Below are positions 34,781 to 43,334 of a stretch of 46,247 bases of DNA, piece by piece. The notes beneath the pieces were generated by a model. It ran no database searches. It saw nothing but the letters and a program-made list of their open reading frames with translations, and was not told the DNA's origin. The stretch comes from JAISFI01 sp031553775 (GTDB taxonomy: Bacteria > Bacteroidota > Bacteroidia > Bacteroidales > Azobacteroidaceae): contig JAVBLA010000035.1 in the NCBI GenBank assembly GCA_031553775.1, forward strand, positions 1-46,247. The letters are read 5' to 3'. A program made the position numbers and the translations under genes. Each line of letters opens with the position of its first letter. Positions within the stretch are counted from its first letter, which is position 1.

Positions 34781-34907
34781 AAAGTTAAGAGTTAAGAGTT
34801 GGATTTCTGAACTTCGGAAAAGCAGTGGTTTCTTGTTAAAAAAGAGTACATAGATGATCTTTATCCAGGATTCGAAGAATCCCAACTCTTAATTCTTAAC
34901 TCTTAAC
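34769..34907. repeat. Heptad-armed inverted-repeat element B
   Basis: The left arm (34769-34802) is made of GTTAAGA-type heptads, and the right arm (34882-34907) is its near reverse complement. The core shares 'cggaa-agcagt', an A-run and 'ggattcgaagaatccc' with element A, so the two are related copies of nearly equal length (139 and 141 bp). The left arm overlaps the end of the plug-protein gene and supplies its stop codon at 34778-34780. Confidence 0.75.
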
Positions 34908-34956
34908 TATAAACCATCTCCACTCTTAATTTGTTATAACCCCAAAAGGCAGTACT

Positions 34957-36111
34957 ATGAAAATCCATGAATACCAGGCAAAATACATCTTGTCTACATA
35001 TCAGGTTCCTACGGAAAAAAATATTCTTTGCCGCTCTTTGGAAGAGGCTGTGCATGCTTATAAACAGTTGAATGTGCCCCGGGTGGTGGTAAAAGCACAG
35101 GTGCTGACCGGAGGACGGGGAAAAGCGGGCGGAGTTAAGCTTGCATCTACTTCTGCTGAATTAGAAAAGCAAGTTACTTCTATATTAGGCATGACAATCA
35201 ATGGGTGGATCTGTAAACAGGTATTGGTGGCAGAAGCAGTCAGTATCCGGTCGGAATATTATGTGGGCTTTTTAGTTGATAGAAATACCCGTTCAATGGT
35301 TCTCATGCTGAGCAGGAGCGGAGGAATGGATATCGAAGATGTGTCCCGGCGTTCTCCGGAAAAAATAATCCGGTTGCCGCTGGATCCCACTTTGGGAATG
35401 CCGGATTTCCTGGCCCGTCGTGCGGCTTACTCTCTGTTTGATGAAGCAGATCAGGTAAAACAAGTTGTTCCTGTTTTTCAGCGGTTATATCGTTTGTTTG
35501 GTGATACTGATGCTTCATTGCTCGAAATCAATCCATTGGTGCTTACAGAAGATGGAAAAATATTGGCTATAGATGCCAAGATGACATTCGATGATAATGC
35601 CCTGTATCGTCATCCGGAAATACAGAATTTGGCTGATTTCCGGGAAGAAGAAAAGAAAGAGAATGAAGCAAAAAAAGAAGGACTCAGCTATGTCCGTCTG
35701 GATGGGAATATCGGATGTATGGTGAATGGCGCAGGCCTGGCAATGGCTACCATGGATATGATCCGGTTATATGGGGGAAAACCGGCTAACTTTCTGGATA
35801 TAGGAGGAAGTTCCAATCCGGAAAAAATAGTCCATGCGATGAAACTATTACTTTCGGATAAGCAGGCAAAAGTTGTGTTGATCAATATTTTCGGAGGAAT
35901 TACCCGTTGTGACGATGTGGCTACCGGATTGCTGGAGGCTTTTCGACGAATCCATGTAGATATTCCGGTTGTCATCCGTCTGACCGGTACAAATGAAAAG
36001 GAAGGACGCCTTCTGCTTCAGGATACCCCGTTCTTTATTGTCGACTCAATGGAAAAAGCAACTGAAGAGGCTATCAATCTGAGCCTTGATTCTTATTTTT
36101 TAAAATCCTGA
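34957..36111 (+). CDS. sucC: Succinate-CoA ligase, beta subunit
   Basis: The 384-residue subunit has the ATP-grasp N-terminal domain with 'GGRGKAGGVKLAS' and a C-terminal domain with 'GGSSNPEKI' and 'NIFGGITRCDDVATG', which binds CoA-side phosphate and meets the alpha subunit. It converts succinyl-CoA and ADP/GDP plus phosphate to succinate and NTP, linking the TCA cycle or succinate/propionate routes to substrate-level phosphorylation. sucD follows after five bases. Confidence 0.93.
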   Translation: MKIHEYQAKYILSTYQVPTEKNILCRSLEEAVHAYKQLNVPRVVVKAQVLTGGRGKAGGVKLASTSAELEKQVTSILGMTINGWICKQVLVAEAVSIRSEYYVGFLVDRNTRSMVLMLSRSGGMDIEDVSRRSPEKIIRLPLDPTLGMPDFLARRAAYSLFDEADQVKQVVPVFQRLYRLFGDTDASLLEINPLVLTEDGKILAIDAKMTFDDNALYRHPEIQNLADFREEEKKENEAKKEGLSYVRLDGNIGCMVNGAGLAMATMDMIRLYGGKPANFLDIGGSSNPEKIVHAMKLLLSDKQAKVVLINIFGGITRCDDVATGLLEAFRRIHVDIPVVIRLTGTNEKEGRLLLQDTPFFIVDSMEKATEEAINLSLDSYFLKS

Positions 36112-36116
36112 CAATC

Positions 36117-36959
36117 ATGAGTATACTAATCAACCGGGATACACGTTTGCTGGTACAGGGAATTACAGGAAGGGATGGTAGTTTTCATGCCCTGAAAATG
36201 AAAAATTATGGCACTGATGTGGTTGCCGGGACTTCTCCCGGAAAAGGAGGTGAAAAACTGGAAGATATTCCTGTATTTAATACAGTACACGATGCCGTGC
36301 AGGCAACAGGTGCTAATACTTCAGTTATATTTGTTCCGGCCCCTTTTGCCAAAGATGCTATGCTGGAAGCTGCGGATGCAGGTATCGGATTGGTCATTTG
36401 CATTACGGAGGGGATTCCTGTTTTAGATGTGGTGGATGCCTTTCATTACCTTGAACGGAAAGGGGCCAGATTGATAGGACCTAATTGTCCGGGACTGATT
36501 TCTCCCGGTGAATGTCTGGCGGGCATCATGCCGGCCGGGATCTTTCGTCGGGGAAGTGTAGGATTGATCAGCAGGAGCGGAACACTGACGTATGAAGTAG
36601 TGCATCATCTCAGTCAAAAAGGAAGGGGGCAATCTACAGCTGTAGGCATTGGAGGAGATCCTGTTGCCGGGTTGTATTTCAAGGAATTACTCCGGATGTT
36701 TGAACAAGACGAACAAACAGAGCAGATAGTCCTGCTCGGAGAAATAGGTGGAGATGCGGAAGAACAGGCAGCCACATATATTCAGAAACATATTACCAAA
36801 CCAGTCGTTGCCTTTATAGCAGGAGAATCGGCTCCTCCCGGAAAACAAATGGGACATGCCGGCGCGATCGTTTCAAGTGGGTCGGGAACTGCAAAAGAAA
36901 AAAGGGAAGCTTTTGAAAAGGCGGGAATACGGGTGGCTATGCGCCCGGTGGAGATATAG
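36117..36959 (+). CDS. sucD: Succinate-CoA ligase, alpha subunit
   Basis: The 280-residue subunit binds CoA and carries the phosphorylated histidine. The Rossmann CoA-binding start is 'LVQGITGRDGSFHALKM', then 'RLIGPNCPGLISPGE', and the active histidine lies in MGHAGAIVSSGSG (near residue 246). Length is close to the usual 290. It is the second gene of the sucCD pair and is convergent with the Crp/Fnr gene, four bases apart. Confidence 0.93.
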   Translation: MSILINRDTRLLVQGITGRDGSFHALKMKNYGTDVVAGTSPGKGGEKLEDIPVFNTVHDAVQATGANTSVIFVPAPFAKDAMLEAADAGIGLVICITEGIPVLDVVDAFHYLERKGARLIGPNCPGLISPGECLAGIMPAGIFRRGSVGLISRSGTLTYEVVHHLSQKGRGQSTAVGIGGDPVAGLYFKELLRMFEQDEQTEQIVLLGEIGGDAEEQAATYIQKHITKPVVAFIAGESAPPGKQMGHAGAIVSSGSGTAKEKREAFEKAGIRVAMRPVEI

Positions 36960-36963
36960 AGTA

Positions 36964-37665
36964 TTATCCTAACTTGCTGACTTTTCTCAGCCGTTCTTCA
37001 TCGATAATCTTAATTTTCTTGCCGTCTAAGGTAATGATTCTTTCCATAACAAAATTGGAAAGTGTCCTGATGGCATTCGATGCCGTCATGTTGGAAAGGT
37101 TGGCCAGGTCTTCACGGGAAAGGTAAATATTGATGGTAGCTCCGTCTTCTTCCAACCCGTAGCTATCCAGAAGAAATACTAAGGATTCGGCCAAACGGCC
37201 GCGGATGTGTTTCTGGGTCAGGCTCACAGTTCTTTCGTCGGCAATGCCTAAATCGATGGATAGATGCCGGATGAAAAAATAGGCTAAGGCATTGTTTTGA
37301 TGAAGCAGGGCAACCACTACTTTCATCGGAACAAAACAAACTGCAGAACTTTCGAATGCGGAAGCTCCTGTCAGATAATCTTCTCCGGCAAAATACGCCC
37401 GGTAGCCGAAATATTGTACCGGCCGGATCATCCGGATAATCTGATTCCGTCCTCCAACACCTTCTTTGGAAATTTTCACCTTGCCCTTCAGCAGGCACAT
37501 CAGGTCGGTCGGTCTCTCTCCTTCACAGTAAATCATTTGATTTCGCTTGAAATAATGGATCACTGCTTTCTCCCGGAATATCTCCCGCTCACTGTCGCTG
37601 AGAATCTCCCAGATGTCTTTTAAACTGACCGAGATATCGAAAACCTCCCTCTGAATTTTCGCCAT
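36964..37665 (-). CDS. Crp/Fnr-family transcriptional regulator
   Basis: The 233-residue protein has a cyclic-nucleotide-binding-like beta domain at about 20-140 and a winged helix-turn-helix at about 165-225 (LSREDLANLSNMTASNAIRT). There is no N-terminal cysteine set as in FNR, so an Fe-S cluster is unlikely. It may bind a small molecule or only dimerise. It sits head to head with the DUF5686 gene, from which it is divided by 141 bases, and tail to tail with sucD. Local targets are possible but not shown. Confidence 0.9.
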   Translation of the reverse strand: MAKIQREVFDISVSLKDIWEILSDSEREIFREKAVIHYFKRNQMIYCEGERPTDLMCLLKGKVKISKEGVGGRNQIIRMIRPVQYFGYRAYFAGEDYLTGASAFESSAVCFVPMKVVVALLHQNNALAYFFIRHLSIDLGIADERTVSLTQKHIRGRLAESLVFLLDSYGLEEDGATINIYLSREDLANLSNMTASNAIRTLSNFVMERIITLDGKKIKIIDEERLRKVSKLG

Positions 37666-37693
37666 AGATGTTTTATAACTATGTTTTATAGCA

Positions 37694-37727
37694 CAAAAGT
37701 AACAAATATTTTTATTAAAAATACAAA
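37694..37727 (-). promoter_or_regulatory. Promoter for the Crp/Fnr gene
   Basis: On the minus strand TTTG (37727-37724), a 22-base spacer and TACTTTTG (37701-37694) fit the consensus with a slightly long spacer. It lies about 29 bases upstream of the start codon. Confidence 0.55.
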
Positions 37728-37806
37728 TCTATATCAAAAATCGTTCATCAAACAAGGCGCTAAATAGATTTTTTACTATTTTTACCCGGGCTTAAAATAG
37801 ATCGAT

Positions 37807-40038
37807 TTGTTGAGTTTGAAAAAATATCTAATTCTTGTTTTTACCCTATGTTTCTGCCTGAATGGAAAAGTTGCGGCAAAGAATGCTTCTGTTACCTTAA
37901 CCGGTTCGATCGAAGCCTCCGGTAAAGCTACTCCTGTTAATCCAGCCGATACAATTATCAGTCACGTGATCAGTCAGGCTAAGGTCTATGAATGGTATAT
38001 CAAGGAATATGATGCAAGCGCTTACATAAAAGGAACTTCCAAGGTCTTAAAAAAGAATTTTCTGTTGAAGTATGCCCCTGATATTTTTGTTTTTGATAAA
38101 AAAGGCAAGGAAACGATCATGGAAACTCTGGTGGATATCCACTACGAAGCGCCCCGTTATTATACCCAGAAAATCAAGGCGGTGACCGGTACACGTATGA
38201 ATCCTGACGATTTGCACAATCACGTCATGCAGTTCCTGAATATTAATGTTTATAATCCCACAGCCATCAATAATGCCATTGTAATGCCTTTTGCCGAAGG
38301 CTCATTTTCTTATTATCGCTATCATTATGAAGGTAGCATGGATTCATTGGGCATTCGCCTGCATAAGATAAGGATAGAACCGAAACATGAAAGTCTGGCT
38401 TTGGTTACAGCATATGCTTACATTGTAGATGAGTTCTGGTCGGTTGCCAGTCTCGAAGCTTCCGGAAAACAGGATTTTGCCGATTTTAAGGTGAAAATTA
38501 CCATGGGGGTCTTCAAGAATAAATTTTTGCTTCCTGTGCAAACAGATTTGTATCTCCGGATGAAATTATTAGGTAACCATGTGGAGAATGAATATACTTC
38601 GGTATATGAATACAGCGCCGTTTCTACTTATCAGGATAAAGAGGAAGCCCGTAAAAAATCGTATGATATCAGCGAATATTTCAATGTAAAGACAGATTCG
38701 GTTCCAATTATCAAAGATGAATTGTTCTGGTCGGAAAACCGTCCGGTACCTCTTTCCGAAGAGGAATCTGATATTTATGAGCAGAATAAAGCGAGTATAG
38801 ATTCACTGGCTTCTTTACAGGTACGGAATTCCTGGACGGATAAATCCTGGCGTTTTACCAAAATGTTGATCCAACCGAGAGGTTTCCAGTACAGACAGAC
38901 CAATTTTCAATATTCCGGTTTTCTGAACCCGTTAAAAGTAGGATATTCTCCGAATAATGGTTTTTCGTATTCTCAGAAATTAAAGCTGGAACGTCATTTC
39001 AAAAGTAATGACAAAACTATAGGCTTTTATCCGGATGTGGGATATGTATTCGACCGGAAGGAGTTGTTTGTGCGCTTGCCTGTAAATGCCTTATATTATC
39101 CGCAGAAAATGGGAATGTTCAGCGCTTCGGTAGGTAACGGAAACCAAGGTTTGAATTCCAGGGCAATCAACGAAATCAATGAACAATTGAAAGACTCTGC
39201 GTTCAAATTTGAGAATTTTAACCTGGAATATTATAAGGATTATTATGCCGAGGTTAAAAACAGGATCGAAATAGTCAACGGTTTACAGGCTGATATGGCG
39301 GTTACCTATCATTACCGGAAACCGGTTGTTACGAGTCCGCCGGTTTATGAAACGGAAGAGGGAACAGAAGAAATCAATACTGAAGATCTGGTGAAGGAAA
39401 TCGTGGACAATACTTACAGGAGCTTTGAACCCTCTTTGTCGCTAACCTGGAACCCCGGTCAGTACTACCGCATGGAAGGCAGAAAAAAAATATATGTGGG
39501 TTCGTACCGCCCGACCTTTTCGCTACAATATGCCCGCGGTATTAAAGGCGTTTTCAAAAGTGACGGAAATTTCGAAAGGATAGAAGGCGATATACAGCAA
39601 AGGATTCCCCTGCATTTTCTTACTTCGATCCAGTATTATGCCGGCGCCGGTGTATTTACCAATTCCGATGAGTTGTATTTCGTGGATTTCACCCGCTTTG
39701 CCCGCCGCAATTTCCCGGAGTCGTGGGATGATAAAATCGGTGGGGTGTTCAACCTGCTCGATTATTATTGGTACAACGCGTCAAAATCTTATGTGCAGGG
39801 ACACCTGATGTATGAATCTCCGTTTATTTTCCTTCGTTTTATCAAGAAGAACTCCCGGCTGGTAGTCTCAGAACGGCTATATTTCAGTCAGCTGTACCTC
39901 CCGGGAATTCTGCCCGCTTACACGGAAGTGGGTTACGGGATTGGTAATTTTATTCTGAATGCCGGGGTATTTGTTAGTTTTGAGGATTTTAAATACCAGA
40001 GGGTTGGATTTAAGTTTGCGTTTGAGCTGTTTAATTGA
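37807..40038 (+). CDS. DUF5686-family outer membrane protein
   Basis: The 743-residue protein matches the DUF5686 family of Bacteroidota, large exported proteins with an N-terminal domain and a C-terminal beta-strand-rich region that likely forms a barrel. Visible pieces include 'SHVISQAKVYEWYIKEYDAS', 'MNPDDLHNHVMQF' and a Tyr-rich end. There is no ATG in front. The start is one of three in-frame TTG codons (37807, 37810, 37816). 37816 would give the cleanest signal peptide (MKKYLILVFTLCFCLNGKVAA). Its function is unknown. The tail overlaps a truncated ECF sigma gene on the other strand. Confidence 0.82.
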   Translation: MLSLKKYLILVFTLCFCLNGKVAAKNASVTLTGSIEASGKATPVNPADTIISHVISQAKVYEWYIKEYDASAYIKGTSKVLKKNFLLKYAPDIFVFDKKGKETIMETLVDIHYEAPRYYTQKIKAVTGTRMNPDDLHNHVMQFLNINVYNPTAINNAIVMPFAEGSFSYYRYHYEGSMDSLGIRLHKIRIEPKHESLALVTAYAYIVDEFWSVASLEASGKQDFADFKVKITMGVFKNKFLLPVQTDLYLRMKLLGNHVENEYTSVYEYSAVSTYQDKEEARKKSYDISEYFNVKTDSVPIIKDELFWSENRPVPLSEEESDIYEQNKASIDSLASLQVRNSWTDKSWRFTKMLIQPRGFQYRQTNFQYSGFLNPLKVGYSPNNGFSYSQKLKLERHFKSNDKTIGFYPDVGYVFDRKELFVRLPVNALYYPQKMGMFSASVGNGNQGLNSRAINEINEQLKDSAFKFENFNLEYYKDYYAEVKNRIEIVNGLQADMAVTYHYRKPVVTSPPVYETEEGTEEINTEDLVKEIVDNTYRSFEPSLSLTWNPGQYYRMEGRKKIYVGSYRPTFSLQYARGIKGVFKSDGNFERIEGDIQQRIPLHFLTSIQYYAGAGVFTNSDELYFVDFTRFARRNFPESWDDKIGGVFNLLDYYWYNASKSYVQGHLMYESPFIFLRFIKKNSRLVVSERLYFSQLYLPGILPAYTEVGYGIGNFILNAGVFVSFEDFKYQRVGFKFAFELFN

Positions 40039-40187
40039 TCTTGTGCAACTTCTTTGCTGGTGAATTTTTCGGCAAAAATGCGTAATAGAGAAACGTTATG
40101 ATCAAAAATAATCCTGAAAGCTTCGACGTCTCCTTTATTTAATCGAATAAGCAGTTCTTTCTCCGTTATATTTTTCTTCCTCTCCAT
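39933..40187 (-). pseudogene. Truncated ECF sigma factor (region 2 start only)
   Basis: The reading from ATG 40187 gives about 50 residues of a normal ECF sigma-70 start ('KELLIRLNKGDVEAFRIIFD', then FAEKFTSKEVAQD), the first part of sigma region 2. The match stops at 40038, exactly where the DUF5686 gene ends on the other strand. From there the frame runs antisense through that gene to 39933. A good purine-rich leader and a perfect minus-strand -7 box (TACCTTTG, 40211-40218) remain, so the fragment could still be expressed. It lacks regions 2.3-4 and cannot act as a sigma factor. Confidence 0.7.
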
Positions 40188-40210
40188 ATTCTCCCTCCGT
40201 AGTTCCGCTC

Positions 40211-40218
40211 CAAAGGTA
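40211..40218 (-). promoter_or_regulatory. -7 element for the ECF fragment
   Basis: Reads TACCTTTG on the minus strand, about 25 bases upstream of the ATG at 40187. It faces away from the PEP-synthase-like gene whose own -7 box lies at 40282-40289. Confidence 0.5.
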
Positions 40219-40281
40219 AGAAATCTGCGCAAAAAATCTTATATTTGAACAACGATATCTGAAAAATGTGAAAATTATGCA

Positions 40282-40289
40282 TACTTTTG
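40282..40289 (+). promoter_or_regulatory. -7 element for the receiver/PEP-synthase-like gene
   Basis: TACTTTTG matches the consensus, 25 bases before the start codon at 40315. A CTG lies 20 bases upstream as a weak -33. Confidence 0.5.
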
Positions 40290-40314
40290 TTGCTTGTTTA
40301 TATTAAAATAACTC

Positions 40315-43299
40315 ATGGGAAATCTGCCGAATATGAAGCAACTGGTGTTCAAAGACACCTCTTTTGCGAACCTGATGAACAAACGGGTATTGAATGTACT
40401 GTTGATCGCTACGAAATACGACTCTTTCATGCTGGAAGACGACGGACGGGTAGATGAACAGATTTTTAACGAATATACCTCGCTGAGTCTCCGGTATCCA
40501 CCTCGTTTTACCCAGGTTACTACAGAAAGTGAAGCATTCAGGGTTTTATCGGCTATGCATTACGACTTGGTGATCTGTATGCCGAATATGGATAATACGG
40601 ATACTTTCGCAGCAGCCCGCCATATCAAACGGGTTTATCCGGCTATCCCGATCGTGGTGCTGACTCCTTTTTCCAGGGAAATTTCCAAACGAGTATCGGA
40701 AGAAGATCTCTCTGCTATCGATTATGTATTCAGTTGGCTGGGTAATTCCGAATTATTGCTGGCTATTATCAAACTGATAGAAGATAAAATGAATGTGGAT
40801 GCTGATGTAGCTTCTGTAGGGGTGCAGACAATCTTGCTGATTGAAGATTCTATTCGTTTTTATTCGGCAGCGCTTCCTCACTTGTATAAGTTTGTATTGC
40901 AGCAGTCGCAGGATTTTTCTAAAGAAGCCCTGAATGAGCATCAGCGGACGCTCCGGATGCGGGGACGTCCGAAAATCCTGTTGGCACGCTCTTACGAAGA
41001 GGCCTGGGAGATTTACAGCAAGTATAGCAATCATATGCTGGGTATTGTCAGCGATATGAGTTTTCCGAAGGATAACAAGTCGGATAAAGTAGCCGGATAC
41101 GAATTCGGTCAGGCCGTCCGCAAAATAGATAAATTCATCCCGATTATCTATGCTTCGTCAGAAGTCTCCAATGTCAAATATGCCGAAATACTGAAATGTG
41201 ATTTTATCAATAAAAATTCGAAAACATTTCCGCAGGATTTGAGGCGCTATATACGAGAGAATTTTGGATTCGGGGAGTTTAATATTATCGATCCTGAAAC
41301 GAAAACACCGATTGCCCGTATCTCCAACCTGAAGGATATGCAGAAGATGATTCATTCGATACCGGATGAATCATTGAGATATCATTTGTCAAGAAACCAT
41401 TTCTCTCGTTTCTTTTACTCCCGGGCGATTTTTCCCGTGGCGGAACTACTTAAAGGGATCGACGTATCGGATTATAAAGATATGAACGAAGCCCGGCAAA
41501 TCATTTTTGATGCAATTGTCAGTTATCGCCGGATGAAAAACACAGGGGTAGTGGCCGTTTACCTGAAAGACCGTTTCGACGAGTATTCCAACTTCGCACG
41601 TATCGGGAACGATTCGCTGGGAGGAAAGGGTAGGGGATTGGCTTTCATGGGACAAATGCTCAAACGGCATGCCATGGAAACCGATAATGCCTTTGCGAAA
41701 GCCAATGTGCGAATCCCCAAAACGGTGGTACTCTGTACGGATATCTTCGACGAGTTTATGGAGGCAAATGCCTTGTATTCCATCGCTCTGCAGGATCTGG
41801 ATGACGAGGAGATCCTCCGGCATTTTCTTCGGGCTACCCTGCCGCACCGGTTAATAGAAGATTTTATGGCATTTTTCGATGTAGTAAGGCGTCCCATCGC
41901 CATTCGGTCTTCTAGTTTGTTGGAAGATTCACATTATCAGCCGTTTGCGGGAATTTATTCTACTTATATGATCCCTCAATCGGAAGATAAATATCTGATG
42001 CTCCGTATGTTGAGCGATGCCATTAAAGCTGTATATGCTTCTGTTTTCTATAAAGACAGCAAGGCGTATATGACAGCTACCCAGAATATCATCGAACAGG
42101 AAAAAATGGCGATAGTCCTCCAGGAAGTCGTCGGACATACGCACGGTAACCGGTTTTATCCCAATATTTCAGGAGTAGCACGATCTCTGAACTTTTATCC
42201 TATCGGGGAAGAAAAACCGGAAGACGGCATTGCCAATGTGGCGCTCGGGTTGGGAAAATATATTGTGGATGGAGGGATGAATCTCCGGTTTTCTCCCATG
42301 CATCCGCATAATATTTTGCAAACAAGCACGCTGGATACGGCATTGAAAGAAACACAAACCCGTTTCTATGCCCTGAACTTAGATACCCTGAGAGATGTCA
42401 GAATTACTACGGACGATGCTTTTAACTTTTGGAAATTGCCTGTAAAAGATGCGGAAGAAGACGATACGCTGAAATATATCTGTTCCACTTACGATCATTA
42501 TAACCAGGTTTTACTGGATGGGTTTTATCCGGGGAAAAACCGCAAAGTCCTTACGTTTGCCGGTGTGTTACAGCATGATGTCTTTCCGTTGGCGGAAATT
42601 CTGGATTTTTCTCTCAAACTGGGACAGGAAGAAATGGGGCGTCCCGTGGAAATCGAGTTTGCCGCCAATCTTTCCAACAATAAAGATGATGAAAAAACGG
42701 GAACTTTCTATCTGTTACAAATCCGTCCGATCGTCGACAGCAAGGAAGTGATGGAAGAAGATTTGAGTAAAATCCCGGAAGAAGAATGTTTGTTGTATTC
42801 TTATCATGCTTTGGGACATGGAATTACGAACGATGTCTGTGATGTGGTGTATGTCAAGACCAAAGCCTTCAATGCATCTAATAATCAGTTGATAGCCTAC
42901 GAAATAGAAAAAATTAACCGGCAGTTCACCGACGAACAGCGGAATTATGTGCTGATCGGTCCGGGACGCTGGGGTTCAAGCGACCATTGGTTGGGTATTC
43001 CCGTAAAATGGCCCCATATCTGTAACGCCAAAGTAATTGTTGAATCAGGGCTCGAAAACTACCGTATCGAGCCGAGTCAGGGAACGCATTTTTTTCAGAA
43101 CCTGACATCTTTCGGAGTAGGATACTTCACTGTAAATCCCTATATCTCAGGAGACGGTATTTTTGATGAGGCTTTCCTCAATGAACAGGAAGCCGTTCAG
43201 GAAACGGAATATTTGAGACATGTACGTTTTGATAACCCGGTAATAATCAAAATCGATGGAAAAAAGAACATAGGCGTTGTATTAAAACCCGAAAAATAA
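40315..43299 (+). CDS. Receiver-like domains fused to a PEP/pyruvate-binding ATP-grasp domain
   Basis: The 994-residue protein begins with two receiver-like domains. The first (about 27-160) has a weak phosphorylation site. The second (about 168-315) is more complete: LLIEDS acidic pocket, candidate phospho-Asp in IVSDMSF, YASS and FINKNS. Then comes an ATP-grasp domain of the PEP-synthase/PPDK N-terminal type (about 430-800) with 'LGGKGRGLAFMG', 'RSSSLLEDSHYQPFAGIYS' and LLQIRPIVD. The last 150 residues hold 'YVLIGPGRWGSSDHWLG'. I find neither the phosphohistidine motif (TSHAAI type) nor the PEP-binding barrel with its catalytic Cys. It therefore cannot be a full PEP synthase and may make or sense a phosphoryl signal. 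Confidence 0.8.
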   Translation: MGNLPNMKQLVFKDTSFANLMNKRVLNVLLIATKYDSFMLEDDGRVDEQIFNEYTSLSLRYPPRFTQVTTESEAFRVLSAMHYDLVICMPNMDNTDTFAAARHIKRVYPAIPIVVLTPFSREISKRVSEEDLSAIDYVFSWLGNSELLLAIIKLIEDKMNVDADVASVGVQTILLIEDSIRFYSAALPHLYKFVLQQSQDFSKEALNEHQRTLRMRGRPKILLARSYEEAWEIYSKYSNHMLGIVSDMSFPKDNKSDKVAGYEFGQAVRKIDKFIPIIYASSEVSNVKYAEILKCDFINKNSKTFPQDLRRYIRENFGFGEFNIIDPETKTPIARISNLKDMQKMIHSIPDESLRYHLSRNHFSRFFYSRAIFPVAELLKGIDVSDYKDMNEARQIIFDAIVSYRRMKNTGVVAVYLKDRFDEYSNFARIGNDSLGGKGRGLAFMGQMLKRHAMETDNAFAKANVRIPKTVVLCTDIFDEFMEANALYSIALQDLDDEEILRHFLRATLPHRLIEDFMAFFDVVRRPIAIRSSSLLEDSHYQPFAGIYSTYMIPQSEDKYLMLRMLSDAIKAVYASVFYKDSKAYMTATQNIIEQEKMAIVLQEVVGHTHGNRFYPNISGVARSLNFYPIGEEKPEDGIANVALGLGKYIVDGGMNLRFSPMHPHNILQTSTLDTALKETQTRFYALNLDTLRDVRITTDDAFNFWKLPVKDAEEDDTLKYICSTYDHYNQVLLDGFYPGKNRKVLTFAGVLQHDVFPLAEILDFSLKLGQEEMGRPVEIEFAANLSNNKDDEKTGTFYLLQIRPIVDSKEVMEEDLSKIPEEECLLYSYHALGHGITNDVCDVVYVKTKAFNASNNQLIAYEIEKINRQFTDEQRNYVLIGPGRWGSSDHWLGIPVKWPHICNAKVIVESGLENYRIEPSQGTHFFQNLTSFGVGYFTVNPYISGDGIFDEAFLNEQEAVQETEYLRHVRFDNPVIIKIDGKKNIGVVLKPEK

Positions 43300-43334
43300 C
43301 ACCAACATTCGATCATGCACCTGTAGGGGCGGGG

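Noticed and set aside
40315..43299. A complete PEP synthase or pyruvate phosphate dikinase
   Set aside because: The phosphohistidine domain and PEP-binding barrel are not visible, so the full enzyme name would be misleading.
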